Source: Panagrolaimus kolymaensis
Taxonomy: Eukaryota; Nematoda; Chromadorea; Rhabditida; Panagrolaimidae
DNA: 64,000 nt
Assembly (NCBI GenBank): GCA_028622995.1
Contig: JAJQJQ010000029.1
Location: forward strand, 1,860,001-1,924,000
Direction of reading: 5' to 3'
A model generated the notes under the pieces. The model worked only from the letters and a program-made list of their open reading frames with translations, searched no databases and was not told where the DNA came from. Below are positions 30,630 to 41,573 of the stretch, in pieces (position 1 is the first letter of the stretch; every line of letters begins with the position of its first letter). A program made the position numbers and the translations under genes.

Positions 30630-32376
30630 TTAACAAAATGTTCCAATATAAAGTAATTGTAAAGGTAAAAAATCAAATGAATAACCATCTCTAGCTTTTT
30701 CATTTGTGGTAATAAAATATAAAAATGGATGATCAGCTTTAAAATGTTTTGGAATCGCTGATATCATGCATGATTGAACCACAGATACGCTACTTGCAAC
30801 GGTTCCTTCTTCATCAACCTAACAAACAAAAAATATTATAAATTTAAAAAACCATAGTTTTTAAATTTACTTTTTTTTAACTTACTTGAATAATAGTTTT
30901 ATGAATAAATTTTTCTATTTTATGCGATGAAGATCCATTCTTAAACATTTTGCTTAAATCGCAATGATTAGAAAATAAATTTTTTATTCCAAGATTTTCT
31001 AATTTACAACTTAAATTTTTAAATTCCGTTGTTGTATTCATTAATGGAATGGTAACATGCATCCTTGAAGATGGACTTCTAAAAAAAGTGTACAGAATTA
31101 AAATTTTTGAAGTAATAGGAAAAAATCTTTTATTTGGGCCGCTTTATTTAAAAAATATTTTGTTATAATTCATTTTTCATATATCAGTCAAAGAAAATGG
31201 TTGAAAAGTGCTTCTGAAAAAAATATTTTAAACATTTGTGATTGCTGATTTCGAGAATTTGAATAAATTTGAATCGAAAAAAAAATGCTAAATAATAATT
31301 TTAATTTTATTTATAAAATTATGTAACAAAAACTTTCTTTAGGCAAAAGTAAAAATGCGAAAACAAAAAATTTCGCTGCAAAATAATAAAAGAATTTTTA
31401 TTATTTTCTTACTTTTTGGTCCATTGTTTAAACATATCCATTGAAATATTTTTAAACAATTTTGGTAAACCATCTATTTCTTTAGGTAATACAATATACA
31501 TCCAAGCTTCTCGAGATTTATATGGAATTCCAAGAACATCCCATTCTTGATTTTCAATAAAATTCCATTTAACATTATTTTCAACCGTTTTATGCATCAT
31601 AAAAATTTCTCGAGTTGTTGTTGTTGAATTTGGTGGAGAATAAAATTTTAGCTTTTCGTCGTTTATCAAATGATTTTTCCCATGGTCCAATAAAATGTAA
31701 AATATTTATTACCATTGCGGAAGTTTCAGGATTTATTGCATCTTGGGATAAAATGCTTAGAATTTGATTATTTGTTACTTTTCGAACATAATTATTCATT
31801 TTCTAAAAATTAAAAACTTTTAATTAATTGTGCAAAACTTATATTTTTTTAAATGTTAAATTCCATTAAATTTCCGATTCTGAAGATAAGAAAATTCTTA
31901 CCAAAGCAACAATAGAAGCATTTTTAAAATTAACTTGTTGAATGCCACCTTCAAATTTATTTTTCATAATTTCAGAAAATTGTGGATGCATTTCAAAATT
32001 TTTTGAAACCAAAATTTGATTTGCATATGTCACAGCCAATAAATTTGGATTATAATTGCTTCGATTATTAATTGAGCGTTTCATAGATTGAGAAAAATAT
32101 TCAATTATTTCATCTTTTGTTTTACCTAAATAAAAAAAACAAAGTTTATTTACGAAATCGAAAATCGTTGAGTTGAAATCCGAAAAAAAAATAGAGTGTC
32201 AAACCTTTTCCAATAATTTCAGTTAATTCTTTTTCCGTTTCACCATTGGATCCAATATAAATCATTGCAAGGCCATTTAAAATGGAAGCCGGTGAAAATA
32301 TTATTGATTTTGATGAAGCATCTTCCAAAAATGAAAGTAAATTCAACGCAAAATTTACTTCTATTTCAAATGACAT
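30630..32376 (-). CDS. serpin, with a probable one-base frameshift
   Basis: Five exons on the minus strand: 32376-32205, 32125-31902, 31802-31413, 31078-30886 and 30818-30630, about 388 residues if the frame is read through. Serpin signatures: VNFALNLLSFLEDASSKSII, FSPASILNGLAMIYIGSNG, the W/T-I-L segment before INILHFIGPWEKSF, and LENLGIKNLFS with DLSKMF. The hinge is VDEEGTVASSVSVV, and the C-terminus is FKADHPFLYFITTNEK. Counting from the hinge, P1-P1' would be about Ile-Ser. There is no signal peptide, so an intracellular (clade B-like) serpin is likely. Exon 3 is 390 nt where the flanking phases need 389. The frame changes between WEKSFDKRR and LKFYSPPNSTTTT (about 31645-31665) with no intron possible there. 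This is either a disabling indel or an assembly error in an A-rich stretch. Confidence 0.83.
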
Positions 32377-33738
32377 TTTTTTTTAAACTTTTTTTTCAAA
32401 GTCGTAGAAAAAAAAACAATAAATTAAACAATACAAAATGCGGGAGTTTTCTCTTTTTTTACGCATCAAAAAAAAAAGTTTTTCCTTGTGTTTGAAATTT
32501 ATTTTGAAAGGCTGGCTGGCAGCTACTTGATCTCGAAGAATAAGAAAAATGATGAAAGCTCTCTTTTAAAAAAATTCTAAAACAAACAAACAAACAAATA
32601 GATATTTATTTATTTTTTTGTGAGTACTTTAGCTTGGGTCATCTTCCTTTTTTTTTAAAAATAACCTTTGAATTACAGAATTATACACTAAACTGCTTAT
32701 TTATATCTTTTAACTCTTCACAAAAAAATATTAAATTTTATTTCTCCATTTCCGCAAAAGTTCTTCTTCATACTTCAACATACCTTTAATTAATTTGGGA
32801 TGCAGAAGGTTAAAATGCTTTCTTAAATTTAAATTATAGTTCTCTAGCGCATTATTTATTAGTTTTGAAAAAATTTAAGGTTTAATAATAAATTTGTGCC
32901 TTTATGTAATATTAAACAAAAACTGTATTATTTTTGATGCAATGTAAGAAAACAAACTTTAAAAAAATTCAACCAAAATATTCAAAAAAGAAATTATTGG
33001 TTATTCAAAAGAAAAACCATTCAACTTAGTAAAAAAAAGAAAGAAAAATAAGACGATAGACATAATTATGGCAAATGACTACGTTCGATGTGATTGTGTC
33101 GCCACTACCGCAATTTGAAGAGTATAAAAAGCGAGGGTTGACATTCAACTTTTATTGATTTGTGTCAATCACCTCCATGGTTGCTCACTAAAAAAAAGTC
33201 ATCGGCAAAAATATCTACCTTTTTATTGGCAAAAAAAGCGATGTATTGTAAAAAAGTTAACATTGAATGAAAGATTTTTCTTTTTTTCATTTTGTGTTAT
33301 CGGTAAAGTAAAGGAAATTCAACGAATAAGTAGTTTTAAAATTTAAAAAAATAAATAAAACACAAGCTTGAAAGTAAGAGTTTTTTTTATAGATTCTTTG
33401 TTCCATTAAAAAATTGATAGAAAGAAGCAAGTTTCCATTCAAAAAAAATAATGTAAGACTTGAACGACTTTCGAAAATATAAGAAGAAATCAGTTTTAGG
33501 CCATTAAACACAATACAAGCTAACGGTGTACTTATTATTGGTATTTTTAGCAACAAAAAAAAATCTAACATCTTCTTTCGAAGCTCACACAAAAAAATCA
33601 AGGCGCTTTTATGCAAATTTTTAGTTTTTCACATGAATTTTTCCCAATTTAAGAACGACTGAAGAAGAAGCAACGAAATGAAAAAGCTTTTCATTATTGT
33701 GAAAACTCATCATCATCGTCAAGTACAACAACAAAAAC
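32377..33738. other. divergent intergenic region
   Basis: 1.36 kb between the 5' ends of the serpin (minus) and the four-TM gene (plus). It is AT-rich with no coding frame. TATAAAAA followed by GCGAGGG at 33123-33137 is a good TATA-like sequence 0.6 kb upstream of the plus-strand ATG; it may mark a distal start or an unrecognised short transcript. Confidence 0.4.
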
Positions 33739-34764
33739 ATGGCTGCCGCTGCTAATCCTGGTCCTGTAATTCCATCTTTTTTTGTTGACTACAAACTTCA
33801 ACAACAACTAGAACAACAAAAGCAAAAGGTGCGTTTCTTCTTTCTTTAATTATATAAACAGCTTTACTTATTCACTCAACTTATGTGATAGTTAACATAC
33901 TACCTATTTCCCTGGACCATGGTACACATATTCACTCACTTTTTCTTTTTCAGCAACAAGAAGCTCCTCCTCCTCCTATTCCATCTGAAGCTGCTATTGG
34001 TAATGGTTCTCCTGGTGCTACTGGTGCTGGTGCAACAACAAAGAATCAATCAAATAATAGCAATAATAATCCAACAACTTTATCAAAGAAGAAATCAGAA
34101 GAACATCATCCACTTGGATTGCATCCTGCTAAACGAGGTGTCATTATTATAAGTGCCTTTGAAATCCTCTTCTTTCTTGTTCTTGTATGCAATTTGGTCG
34201 ATAATGTTTACAAAAATGATCTCGGTTCAATCGTTCGCTATTCAACTATTGGAATTGTTACTTTTATTGGTATTGTTTGCCTTATCATTGGTGGAGCAAC
34301 TCAAATCCATTATTTCTTTATTCCATATTTTGGGTATCGAGTAAGTTTGTTGTTTCCTTATATCATTAACTTGTATGCTTCTTTTTTAGATTTTGGCAAT
34401 CTTCCTCACGTTGGCTGCAGCAATTTATGGCATCTTTAAAACTGTAACTATGGAAGAAAAATCTATTCAACTCCTTTATCCTGAAAATGCGGATACTTCG
34501 TGTAAGTTTCTTTTTTTGTTCTCGTACTGCCTCCATTTGCGGACTAACTATGTGACTTATTTTACTAACTAATATGCTTGTTTTTTAGTTTATAAACCTC
34601 TTCACACAATGGAAATAATATTTGGATATCTTATTGAACTTCTCCTATGCTTGTTTTTCCTGTTTGGCATCTATGAATGCTATGGTTACTTCCGTGGTTT
34701 AAAAACATCAAAACAACAACAACAACATCCAGGTGCTGCTACAAGAACCGTCGCTGGCGAATGA
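33739..34764 (+). CDS. four-transmembrane protein of unknown family
   Basis: Four exons: 33739-33828, 33954-34340, 34390-34501 and 34589-34764; 254 residues with phases closing. The cytosolic N-terminus is low in complexity (polyGln, PPPPIPSEAAIGNG, Asn/Ser-rich, then KKKSEEHHPLGLHPAKRG). Four hydrophobic helices follow: GVIIISAFEILFFLVLVCNL, TIGIVTFIGIVCLIIGGA, ILAIFLTLAAAIYGIFKTV and IIFGYLIELLLCLFFLFGIY. The C-terminal tail has a Gln run and ends RTVAGE. The topology (both ends inside, short first loop, longer second loop with MEEKSIQLLYPENAD) resembles nematode MARVEL- or tetraspan-like proteins, but the Cys motifs of true tetraspanins are missing. AATAAA lies at 34818-34823. Function unknown. 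Confidence 0.75.
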
Positions 34765-35236
34765 TGATGAAAGATTTCTTTTTAGTTTTGTAATTGTAAT
34801 AATAGTAATTTTGTATAAATAAATGTGATTAATTTATGTTTGTAATGATAATAAAAGTTTTTTAACAAACCAAAATGTCTATGTTTTCTTTGTTGTATTC
34901 GAACTTATCTAAATCCTATTTTTGATTCACATGAGTGTTTTGCATTATCTTTTTGCTGTTCATTGACCCATTTTTGTTGTTAGAAGTTTTTGTTTCAGTT
35001 TGTCTCACAAATGCTTTAGAACAAGTATCATTTATTTTATTTATTTATTAATAATTTCTTTAATAATATTTCATTTTTATCGTTCTCACTATCCCTTCTT
35101 CGTTCATATCGCTATTTTCGGCAATTTTCTTATTCAATGGGCAAATAGGCAAACACCAACATGTAAAAAATATAAACACTGAAAAGCAACAAATTTTATT
35201 AGCAACGTTATTTAAATAAATATTTTTAAAGCAAAA
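34765..35236. other. intergenic region between convergent genes
   Basis: It contains the 3' UTR of the plus-strand gene (AATAAA at 34818) and the 3' flank of the small minus-strand gene. No other feature. Confidence 0.45.
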
Positions 35237-35614
35237 CTAACTTGAAAGTAAAACAATGCAACTAAGAATTAAAGCAATAATGGTTCCAACGGGTAAAACA
35301 TACAAGCAACATGATGGCTTTTCCGTGTGTCCAAGATAATATGATTTACAACACCATATATAACTATCATGATCTGTAGGTTGGGGACAAAATGCTAAAT
35401 GGCCTAAAAATAAAGAAATAAGTTTATGTTGGGTTAATGAAAAATTTTGGTAGCTAAAGTATCCTCCGAATCGTGTGCTTTTGATTAACAAAATTCAAAA
35501 AGTAAATTTTGATGACAAACAAATGATTTAAAAAGTATATTAACCTTCATAACTTGGACACCAATAAACTTTTCTCCCAGATAAAAAAGTTGTTTCATAA
35601 CCATGTCGGCTCAT
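35237..35614 (-). CDS. small Cys-rich single-pass membrane protein (Shisa/VOPP-like pattern)
   Basis: Two exons on the minus strand: 35614-35545 and 35403-35237, 78 residues, phase 1 junction closing. The protein starts MSRHGYETTFLSGRKVYWCP. It then has a compact Cys pattern (WCPSYEG, FCPQPTDHD, YIWCCKSYYLG, KPSCCLY) followed at once by a membrane helix (VLPVGTIIALILSCIVLL) and stops after SS. A Cys/CC cluster next to a single helix is reminiscent of Shisa or VOPP1/WBP1-type small membrane adaptors, but the length is short and there is no signal peptide, so I leave it unnamed. An unseen upstream exon could supply a signal sequence; a donor-like GTTAGT at the end of the last exon would also allow a longer C-terminus. 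Confidence 0.55.
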
Positions 35615-36835
35615 AATAACAAATTTATTTTAATAATAATATTTTAAGCTGTTTTTGTTTCTTTTTCACGCTCGTTCACAAAAAAATCCCCAAAAGTAAA
35701 TCAATGGACACATAAGAAAAAAAGACAAAATATTTCGGACAAAACTAAATCCATCCACGAAGATAGATACAAGAGAGACATCATCCATAAAACTAAATTC
35801 AACAACGTGAATAACAGGACTAATACTCAAAAAAATAAATGTATGTACTAACTTAAAGAAGCTATCCATTTTCAGACAATCCAAAAAAGAAAAGGAAAAA
35901 AACAACAATGAAAGATGAACGACGCAAAAATAAAAGAAAAAAGAATGAATGATTTTTTTTTTCAGGAGTAAAAGTTTACATTTCCAAAAAATAGAGAAAG
36001 AGAGTTATTTGTAAGCTGACGAAAATGAGTGAAATGAGTGACCGCTACTGCTATTGCTATATCGGGAATAAACAGAGAGATGAAAAAGAATAATAATAGA
36101 AAAAATGGTGGGAGTTCGTTCGTTTTTTGAAAGTGAAGAGTATCCGAAAAAAGTGAAAAATAAATAAAATCGTGTTTGTAATAGCTTACATCTTCTTCGT
36201 CGCGTCTTTGTTAATTTTGCGTAAAAAATAGGCAAGAAAATTTTAAGGATTTGGGATTTGTAAAGAAACGCAAAAAAGAAGAAAGAAAAGTTGATCAAGT
36301 AAGTTAAAAGATCAACGAACAATCTTTCTCTGTTTGTATGTATTTTGATGTTCAAAGTAAAGCCCATTAAAGAAGCTTCCTGATTGAATGCTTTAAAAAA
36401 TCAGTTTAACAACAAGCAATCGTGCTAAGTAGCTTCTTAAATTGTGTCATTAAGTTGGGTAATCTACGATGAATCCGTTCATCATCGATCATCCATCTCC
36501 AGTGCAACCAAACATTTACAATGGAGCTGGTTATGAATTCTAGCATGTATGTTAGTTAACTAAGTTCGCAGCATCCTTGCTGATTTAACTCTGGGCAATC
36601 ATGTTTCCAATGACATAATATCAATTTTTTAACAAACTTGAAAAATCAAAAAACTTAAATCAAAAAGATTCTCTAATTTTAAGCTCAAAATTATAAAACT
36701 TTCTACAAATTACAAAAAGCAAAGATTCATTACAATGGCAACCGTAAACAAACAAAAGATTTATTCAAAACTCAATAAACATGAACAACGAAAAAATGTT
36801 ACAATAACAAAACAAACAATATATGTAAAAACCAA

Positions 36836-38115
36836 TTATATGAATTTGACTTTAAGTTTACCAGGAGTTGGACAATCATCACCCCAATCTTCACTCCAAT
36901 CATCATCCCAATTACCAAGCAACTTCTGTTTGAGGTCTTCACGTTCAGCTTTATTAATTTCTTCATAGTTGGCTCCTGTAATTTCTTCATAGTTAGCTCC
37001 TGCATAAAGACGAAATGAAAGTGTAAAATGAGTATTAGGATGATTCTGAAAAAAAATAAAAACAGTATACATCAATAAATAAATAAAGAAGAATATATTA
37101 CTCACCTCCATAAAAACAAGGAAAGAATCAGCTTCGAAATCTCTATAATCAATAGCTGTTAACTTGAATACTTGAAGCTTTTTAAACGGAACAAGTTTAT
37201 TGAGAGTTTTAAACGATCCTTTGGTAATTTGAAGCTTTTTATATGGAAAAAGTTCATTGAGAGTTTTAAACTTTTTGTTATAAAAACTAGATTGATGCCT
37301 AAAACACATACATAGATTAGAAAAAAATAACGGAACATAGAAAACTTACATCTCAAAATTTTCAACATTTGGCAACTTTTTAAGGATATTTTCAAACATC
37401 ACAGAAGCATCTTCGTTATCTTTGATCTCAACACCGTCAAAATATAGCTTTTTGATGAGTCCAGAAGAAACGAGCTTTTCAAATTCATTTAAGGATAAAT
37501 GTTGGTCACGCAAGAGCAAATCAGTGAGGTTGCAAAAATGGACTTTCTTGAGCAAATTCGAAATGATTTCATCATTTTCTCGAAAATAATCAGCATTGCC
37601 TTCAAAAGGATCACTACCAAAAGTTGAGAGAAGACCATCAAGAACAAGCTTCTTAGCAGGAGGAGCAATGACGTAGTTGATAACCAAATGTTGCGGATCC
37701 ATCAAGCAAATTTCAACAGGTTCTTCATCTTCGTCCAAATTTGAATAACCATGCCAGAGACTTCCTTCTTTCTGTTTAAAAAGTTCCATTAAAACAAGGG
37801 GTTTAAGAGACTTCGCTTCTTCTTCAGCTTTTTGTTTATCGATGATTTCTTTCATTTGAACATTTTCATTTTCGATTTGATCTGCATGTTCTTGAAGTTT
37901 ATGTTCCAAAATTTCCATCTAAAAAGTTAACCAAAAGCTAAGTATATAAAGATTAAAAGTAAACAAACTTCTTTCAATTTCTCGTCATATTTTGATTGGT
38001 AATGAGCAAGAAAAAGGCTGTCGGTATTTGCTTGAGATGTTGATGGCGGAGTATTTTCTTGATCATCGGTAATCGATCGAAAGTAGTCGCGATTTGGTTC
38101 ACGAGAGTTATCCAT
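36836..38115 (-). CDS. coiled-coil / leucine-rich-repeat-like protein, paralogue 2
   Basis: Four exons on the minus strand: 38115-37969, 37918-37350, 37298-37106 and 37045-36836; 372 residues with phases closing. It matches the paralogue at 28736-29870 exon by exon: MDNSREPNR, TDDQENTPPST, the coiled coil EILEHKLQEHADQIE, and LRR-like units such as KKLVLDGLLSTFG and ILKKLPNVENFEM. Differences: exon 3 is 60 nt longer through a tandem duplication of the unit FKTLNKLVPFKKLQ (the first copy reads FKTLNELFPYKKLQ). The last exon has expansions YAGANYEEIT/GANYEEIN and an acidic Trp-Asp stretch WDDDWSEDWGDD before the shared CPTPGKLKVKF end. Function unknown, probably the same as the paralogue with divergence in the C-terminus. 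Confidence 0.75.
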
Positions 38116-38329
38116 GATTGTTAACAGCTCTAAAAATAAAAAATAAATGAATTGAAAAGTTTAGGAAATACGCGGAAGTGTATTCAGATTAAACGCGGAT
38201 ATCGAATAAACCTAAAGGTTTTGCTATTAAGATGATATGCTCAAAAGTATTTAGCATGAAAAAGTTAGTAAAAAATGGAAAGTCGAGTAACTGAAAAAAA
38301 CGAAAAAATAATGTGAAAATCAAAACTCG

Positions 38330-38622
38330 ACATACAATCCGACGCATCGGCTTCAATACAACCGACCTCCAAAAACCGGCAAAAACCGGCCGACTTCGAC
38401 CAATTACTTTCATTTAGTTTTACATTTTCGAAATCTTTCGAAATCTTTCGAAACATTTTGTAAAAAAAAATTTCGAAAGGTTTCGAAAAATTTAAGAATT
38501 TTGAAAGTTTTCGAAAGATTTCGAAAATGTAAAACTAAATGAAAGTAATTGGTCGAAGTCGGCCGGTTTTTGCCGGTTTTTGGAGGTCGGTTGTATTGAA
38601 GCCGATGCGTCGGATTGTATGT
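38330..38622. mobile_element. foldback element with perfect 114-bp arms
   Basis: Left arm 38330-38443 and right arm 38509-38622 are perfect inverted repeats (ACATACAATCCGACGCATCG onward); the 65-bp centre is filled with TTTCGAAA words. The sequence is GC-richer than its flanks. The corresponding place in duplication copy 1 (about 30055-30080) lacks it, so it arrived after the duplication. No coding capacity and no clear target duplication by eye. Confidence 0.88.
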
Positions 38623-38796
38623 ATTTTATTTTACACGTGTTAAAATGGCGCCATTTACTAGAACTATCCATGTAAGAACAAAAGGTGTTTCAAATTTTTG
38701 TTCTTTTTTGATCATTCTTCGGAAGAATAGTAGGGTTGGATTATTTACCGGTGAATTAACAGGTAGAAATGTTTATTAGCCGCTCATACAAAAATA

Positions 38797-39825
38797 TTAA
38801 TAAGTAACACCCAAGAAAAAAGTAATTTGAAGTTGATGTAATTTTTGTTTGCTTTTCATATCCTGGCCAATGAATTCAATAATTGGTGGAACAAACTTTC
38901 TTTTTTTATAACAATAATCAACAATGACTTCATCGCAAAATGATTTTAATTTTGCTTTATAACTTTCTGAAATTTGAGAGGAAAAGAAAAGATGAAAGCA
39001 AGTTTTCTTTTGATTCTGAAAATCATGTTCTTTAACTGCCTTACAGATTTACTGTAAGAAACTTACCTTTAAATAAACAGAAAAAGTATCAAAATCAAAA
39101 GCATCTGTGAGTCCTTTGAAATCGAATTTGTCTAAATTGTGCGAATCAAGGAATTGAATAATTTTATGAGATGTTTCAAAAGTGAAAGATGGATGAGTAT
39201 TTTCTGTGGATTCACTAAAAAATAATGAGTCAAAAATGTGCAGCAGTCTGTCTTTAAAGTTGTGAAACAAACTTCCATCATCATAACAACAAACTTACAA
39301 TGAAAACCTATTTACAATTGGGAAACATTTCAAAATGCTTTCAAAAGTTGCAACAGATCCACCAATATTTTTAATACACAAATATCGTAAATAAACAAAT
39401 TTAGACTTTCTACCAATCATCATTAAATCATCCAAAGAAAGTTCTTGATGGCTGAGATCCAAAGAATTAAAGTCATATTTAAAAAGTTTGGGGATTAAAG
39501 TTGGAATAAATCCTTGTACGTAGCTTGCATCAACACTAAGATAATCAGTGCACCAAATTTTATATGGAATATTTAAGATACCATGATGAAAACGAATATA
39601 AAATTCTTCCCTGCCAACAAACCATGCTCGAGATTTAGGATAAAAATATTTACAAGTTCTTATGAGTTTGTTATAAACCTTTGGATTGTTAGGGTTCATA
39701 GCCATGTAATAAACGATGCTTGAAGATAGCGAAAAGTTTTGAGAACGAGGAGATTCAAATGTGTAAACATGTTTGGAAGAAGAAGCAGATGATGATGATT
39801 GTATTGACAAAGGAGAGTCATTCAT
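38797..39825 (-). CDS. F-box-like / LRR family protein of nematode type
   Basis: Three exons on the minus strand: 39825-39299, 39214-39067 and 39015-38797; 297 residues, phases 2 and 0 closing. After a Ser-rich leader (SPLSIQSSSSASSSKHVY) comes NFSLSSSIVYYMAMNP and KVYNKLIRTCKYFYPK. I associate this opening with F-box-like families expanded in panagrolaimid and related nematodes. The following region (WCTDYLSVDASYV, FNSLDLSHQELSLDDLMMIG, LRYLCIKNIGG, ILKCFPIVNRFSL) has LRR-like spacing. The C-terminus is IIEFIGQDMKSKQK to GVTY. It shares style, but no obvious sequence, with the two neighbouring duplicated LRR genes, suggesting a local cluster of rapidly evolving recognition proteins. SCF-adapter function is inference. 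Confidence 0.68.
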
Positions 39826-40119
39826 TGTCACAACTAAAGCAATAGAATTATCGATCTTCCCAATAACTTAAATATCCGAAATGGTAAACCCATTTTGCAA
39901 TAAACACACAAGTGAATAAACAACTTTATTATTTAAAATCAGATATATACACATTCACAAACAAATGTGACGAAAAATAAATGATAAAAGTTTATTTACA
40001 TCAGCTCAATCAACAACAACTAAATATAATCAAAAAGTCATATGACTTAAATTTGCACAAACAAATACAAAAGCACCTTATATTCACCAGTTACAAAAAT
40101 AAGTACATAAAGGACATTT
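39826..40119. other. short intergenic region
   Basis: 294 bp between two minus-strand genes: the 3' UTR of the ISCU gene (just left of 40120) and the 5' flank of the F-box-like gene. Nothing else recognised. Confidence 0.45.
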
Positions 40120-40688
40120 CTAATTTGAAGTTGGTTGCTTTCCATTCTTTTGAGTTTGTTTCTTTTGATAATCATTTAATGCAGCTTGAATGGCATCTTG
40201 TGCAAGCATGGAACAATGAAGTTTGACAGGAGGTAATGAAAGTTCTTTAGCAATATCATCATTCTTGATATTCTTCGCCCAGCCAATTTGTTTTCCTTTG
40301 ACCCATTCAGTTGCAAGAGATGACGAAGCAATAGCCGAACCACAACCAAATGTTTTGAACTTTGCATCAATAATCATTCCATTATCATCAACCTATAAAT
40401 TATCAATGTTATCAATAAGAAACAACAGTAGTTAAAAAGTTAGAAACATACTTTAATCTGCAATTTCATAACATCGCCACATGCTGGAGCTCCAACAACA
40501 CCAGTTCCAACGTTGGGATCATTCTTATCAAGTGAACCAACATTACGAGGATTTTCATAATGATCAATAACTTTTTCATGATAATTTCGAGATAAAACAG
40601 CTCCAGATGTTATTGATGGAAGAGCATTGTGAGCTTTAGCGAGATCATAACCAGCTGAACCAAGTAGACGTAATCGAGAATTCATCAT
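40120..40688 (-). CDS. ISCU: iron-sulfur cluster assembly scaffold ISCU
   Basis: Two exons on the minus strand: 40688-40452 and 40392-40120, phase 0, 169 residues. ISCU is the mitochondrial matrix scaffold on which NFS1-ISD11, frataxin and ferredoxin build [2Fe-2S] clusters. The first about 33 residues (MMNSRLRLLGSAGYDLAKAH) look like a targeting peptide. The mature part begins YHEKVIDHYENPRNVGSLDK. The three cluster-binding cysteines and the Asp are in PACGDVMKLQIK (C70, D72), FKTFGCGSAIASSS and KLHCSMLAQDAI, and the HSPA9/HSC20-binding LPPVK motif is present. The C-terminal tail QKKQTQKNGKQPTSN is a divergent extension. Highly conserved and easily recognised. Confidence 0.96.
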
Positions 40689-40760
40689 TTTGATTTTTTA
40701 GCCTGAAAAACAAAGAAAAGTAAAGACATGGGTTGCGTTAAAAAAACAAAGAGAAACACG

Positions 40761-40959
40761 TTAAAGGAACAAGACTATTTGATGCCTTTTCGAAAATTTC
40801 GATACTGGGGCTGGGAGGAAGAGTTGGGGCGGCGCGTGTTTGAATTACCGTGTAAGACAGAAGGTGACACGGTAATTCAAACACGCGCCGCCCCAACTCT
40901 TCCTCCCAGCCCCAGTATCGAAATTTTCGAAAAGGCATCAAATAGTCTTGTTCCTTTAA
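40761..40959. repeat. perfect inverted repeat, 93-bp arms, 13-nt loop
   Basis: Left arm 40761-40853 and right arm 40867-40959 are exact complements; the loop is AAGACAGAAGGTG. The arms are GC-rich (CTGGGAGGAAGAGTTGGGGC) in an AT-rich region, begin TTAAAGGAAC and include TTTTCGAAAATTTCGA. It lies 70 bp upstream of the ISCU start codon and about 0.6 kb upstream of OST48. The words AAGACAGA occur just after both arms. It is a foldback MITE or a templated inversion; transcription across it would give a long hairpin RNA. Confidence 0.93.
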
Positions 40960-41573
40960 GACAGAGATCACTTTTATGTTGCAAAAAGATCGATAAACGA
41001 AAAAAGAAATGGTGGAGGAATTAGAAACTCATAGTATGGAGAAATAAAGAAAAAATAACAAAAAGCAAAATCTCGTCGGATTTTTAATAGAAACTAAATT
41101 TTCATAAGTTATTTTACATTTTTGTAGAAAAAAGTTTTATTCATTCATGAAAATGCTAAGAAAATCAAAAAGGTCGCGGATAAAGTAATAAACTTCAGAA
41201 AAATAGGCAAGAAGAATGGGAGAAACGGGAGTAAAAAAAGTTAACGAATAACAAAACAATAAAAACACGAGGAGGAAGGCTTTTTATAGAAAAAATATTT
41301 CAAAAGCTTTCAACATAACAATGTTGCCTGCGTTGTTGAAAGCAAAAAAAAATAATGGTAAACATTATTTTGCACCTTCTTCACACAAAGCCAGAAAAAA
41401 ATACTATCATTGGACCAAAAAATTTTGCTGCGTCGCATTTTTTCATTTTTGTGTTTTGCGACGTGGAAAGTCAAACTCTTCAATCAAAAAAAAAGTTTCC
41501 ATTCTTTTTTTCATCGTTTTTTTCAATCATCATCAAACTTCAGAAGAAAGTATCAAATCATCAACATCAAACC
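40960..41573. other. divergent promoter region of ISCU and OST48
   Basis: AT-rich DNA to the right of the hairpin, leading to the OST48 start. The last about 60 bp (TCATCATCAAACTTCAGAAG, then ATCATCAACATCAAACC) read as a 5' UTR. No other feature. Confidence 0.45.

Larger units (their letters stand above)
35785..38705. repeat. segmental duplication, copy 2
   Basis: Partner of 27810-30155, direct orientation, about 8 kb apart centre to centre. It carries the second LRR/coiled-coil gene (36836-38115). Relative to copy 1 it has extra sequence near 35811-35890 and the 293-bp foldback at 38330-38622. Confidence 0.85.

Noticed and set aside
33885..33953. Alternative upstream start for exon 2 of the four-TM gene
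   Set aside because: The region is an intron ending TTTTTCAG; exon 1 at 33739 gives a natural start and closes in phase.
40728..41024. Short frames on both strands over the hairpin at 40.8 kb
   Set aside because: Both strands give the same peptide because the DNA is a perfect palindrome; no gene is implied.
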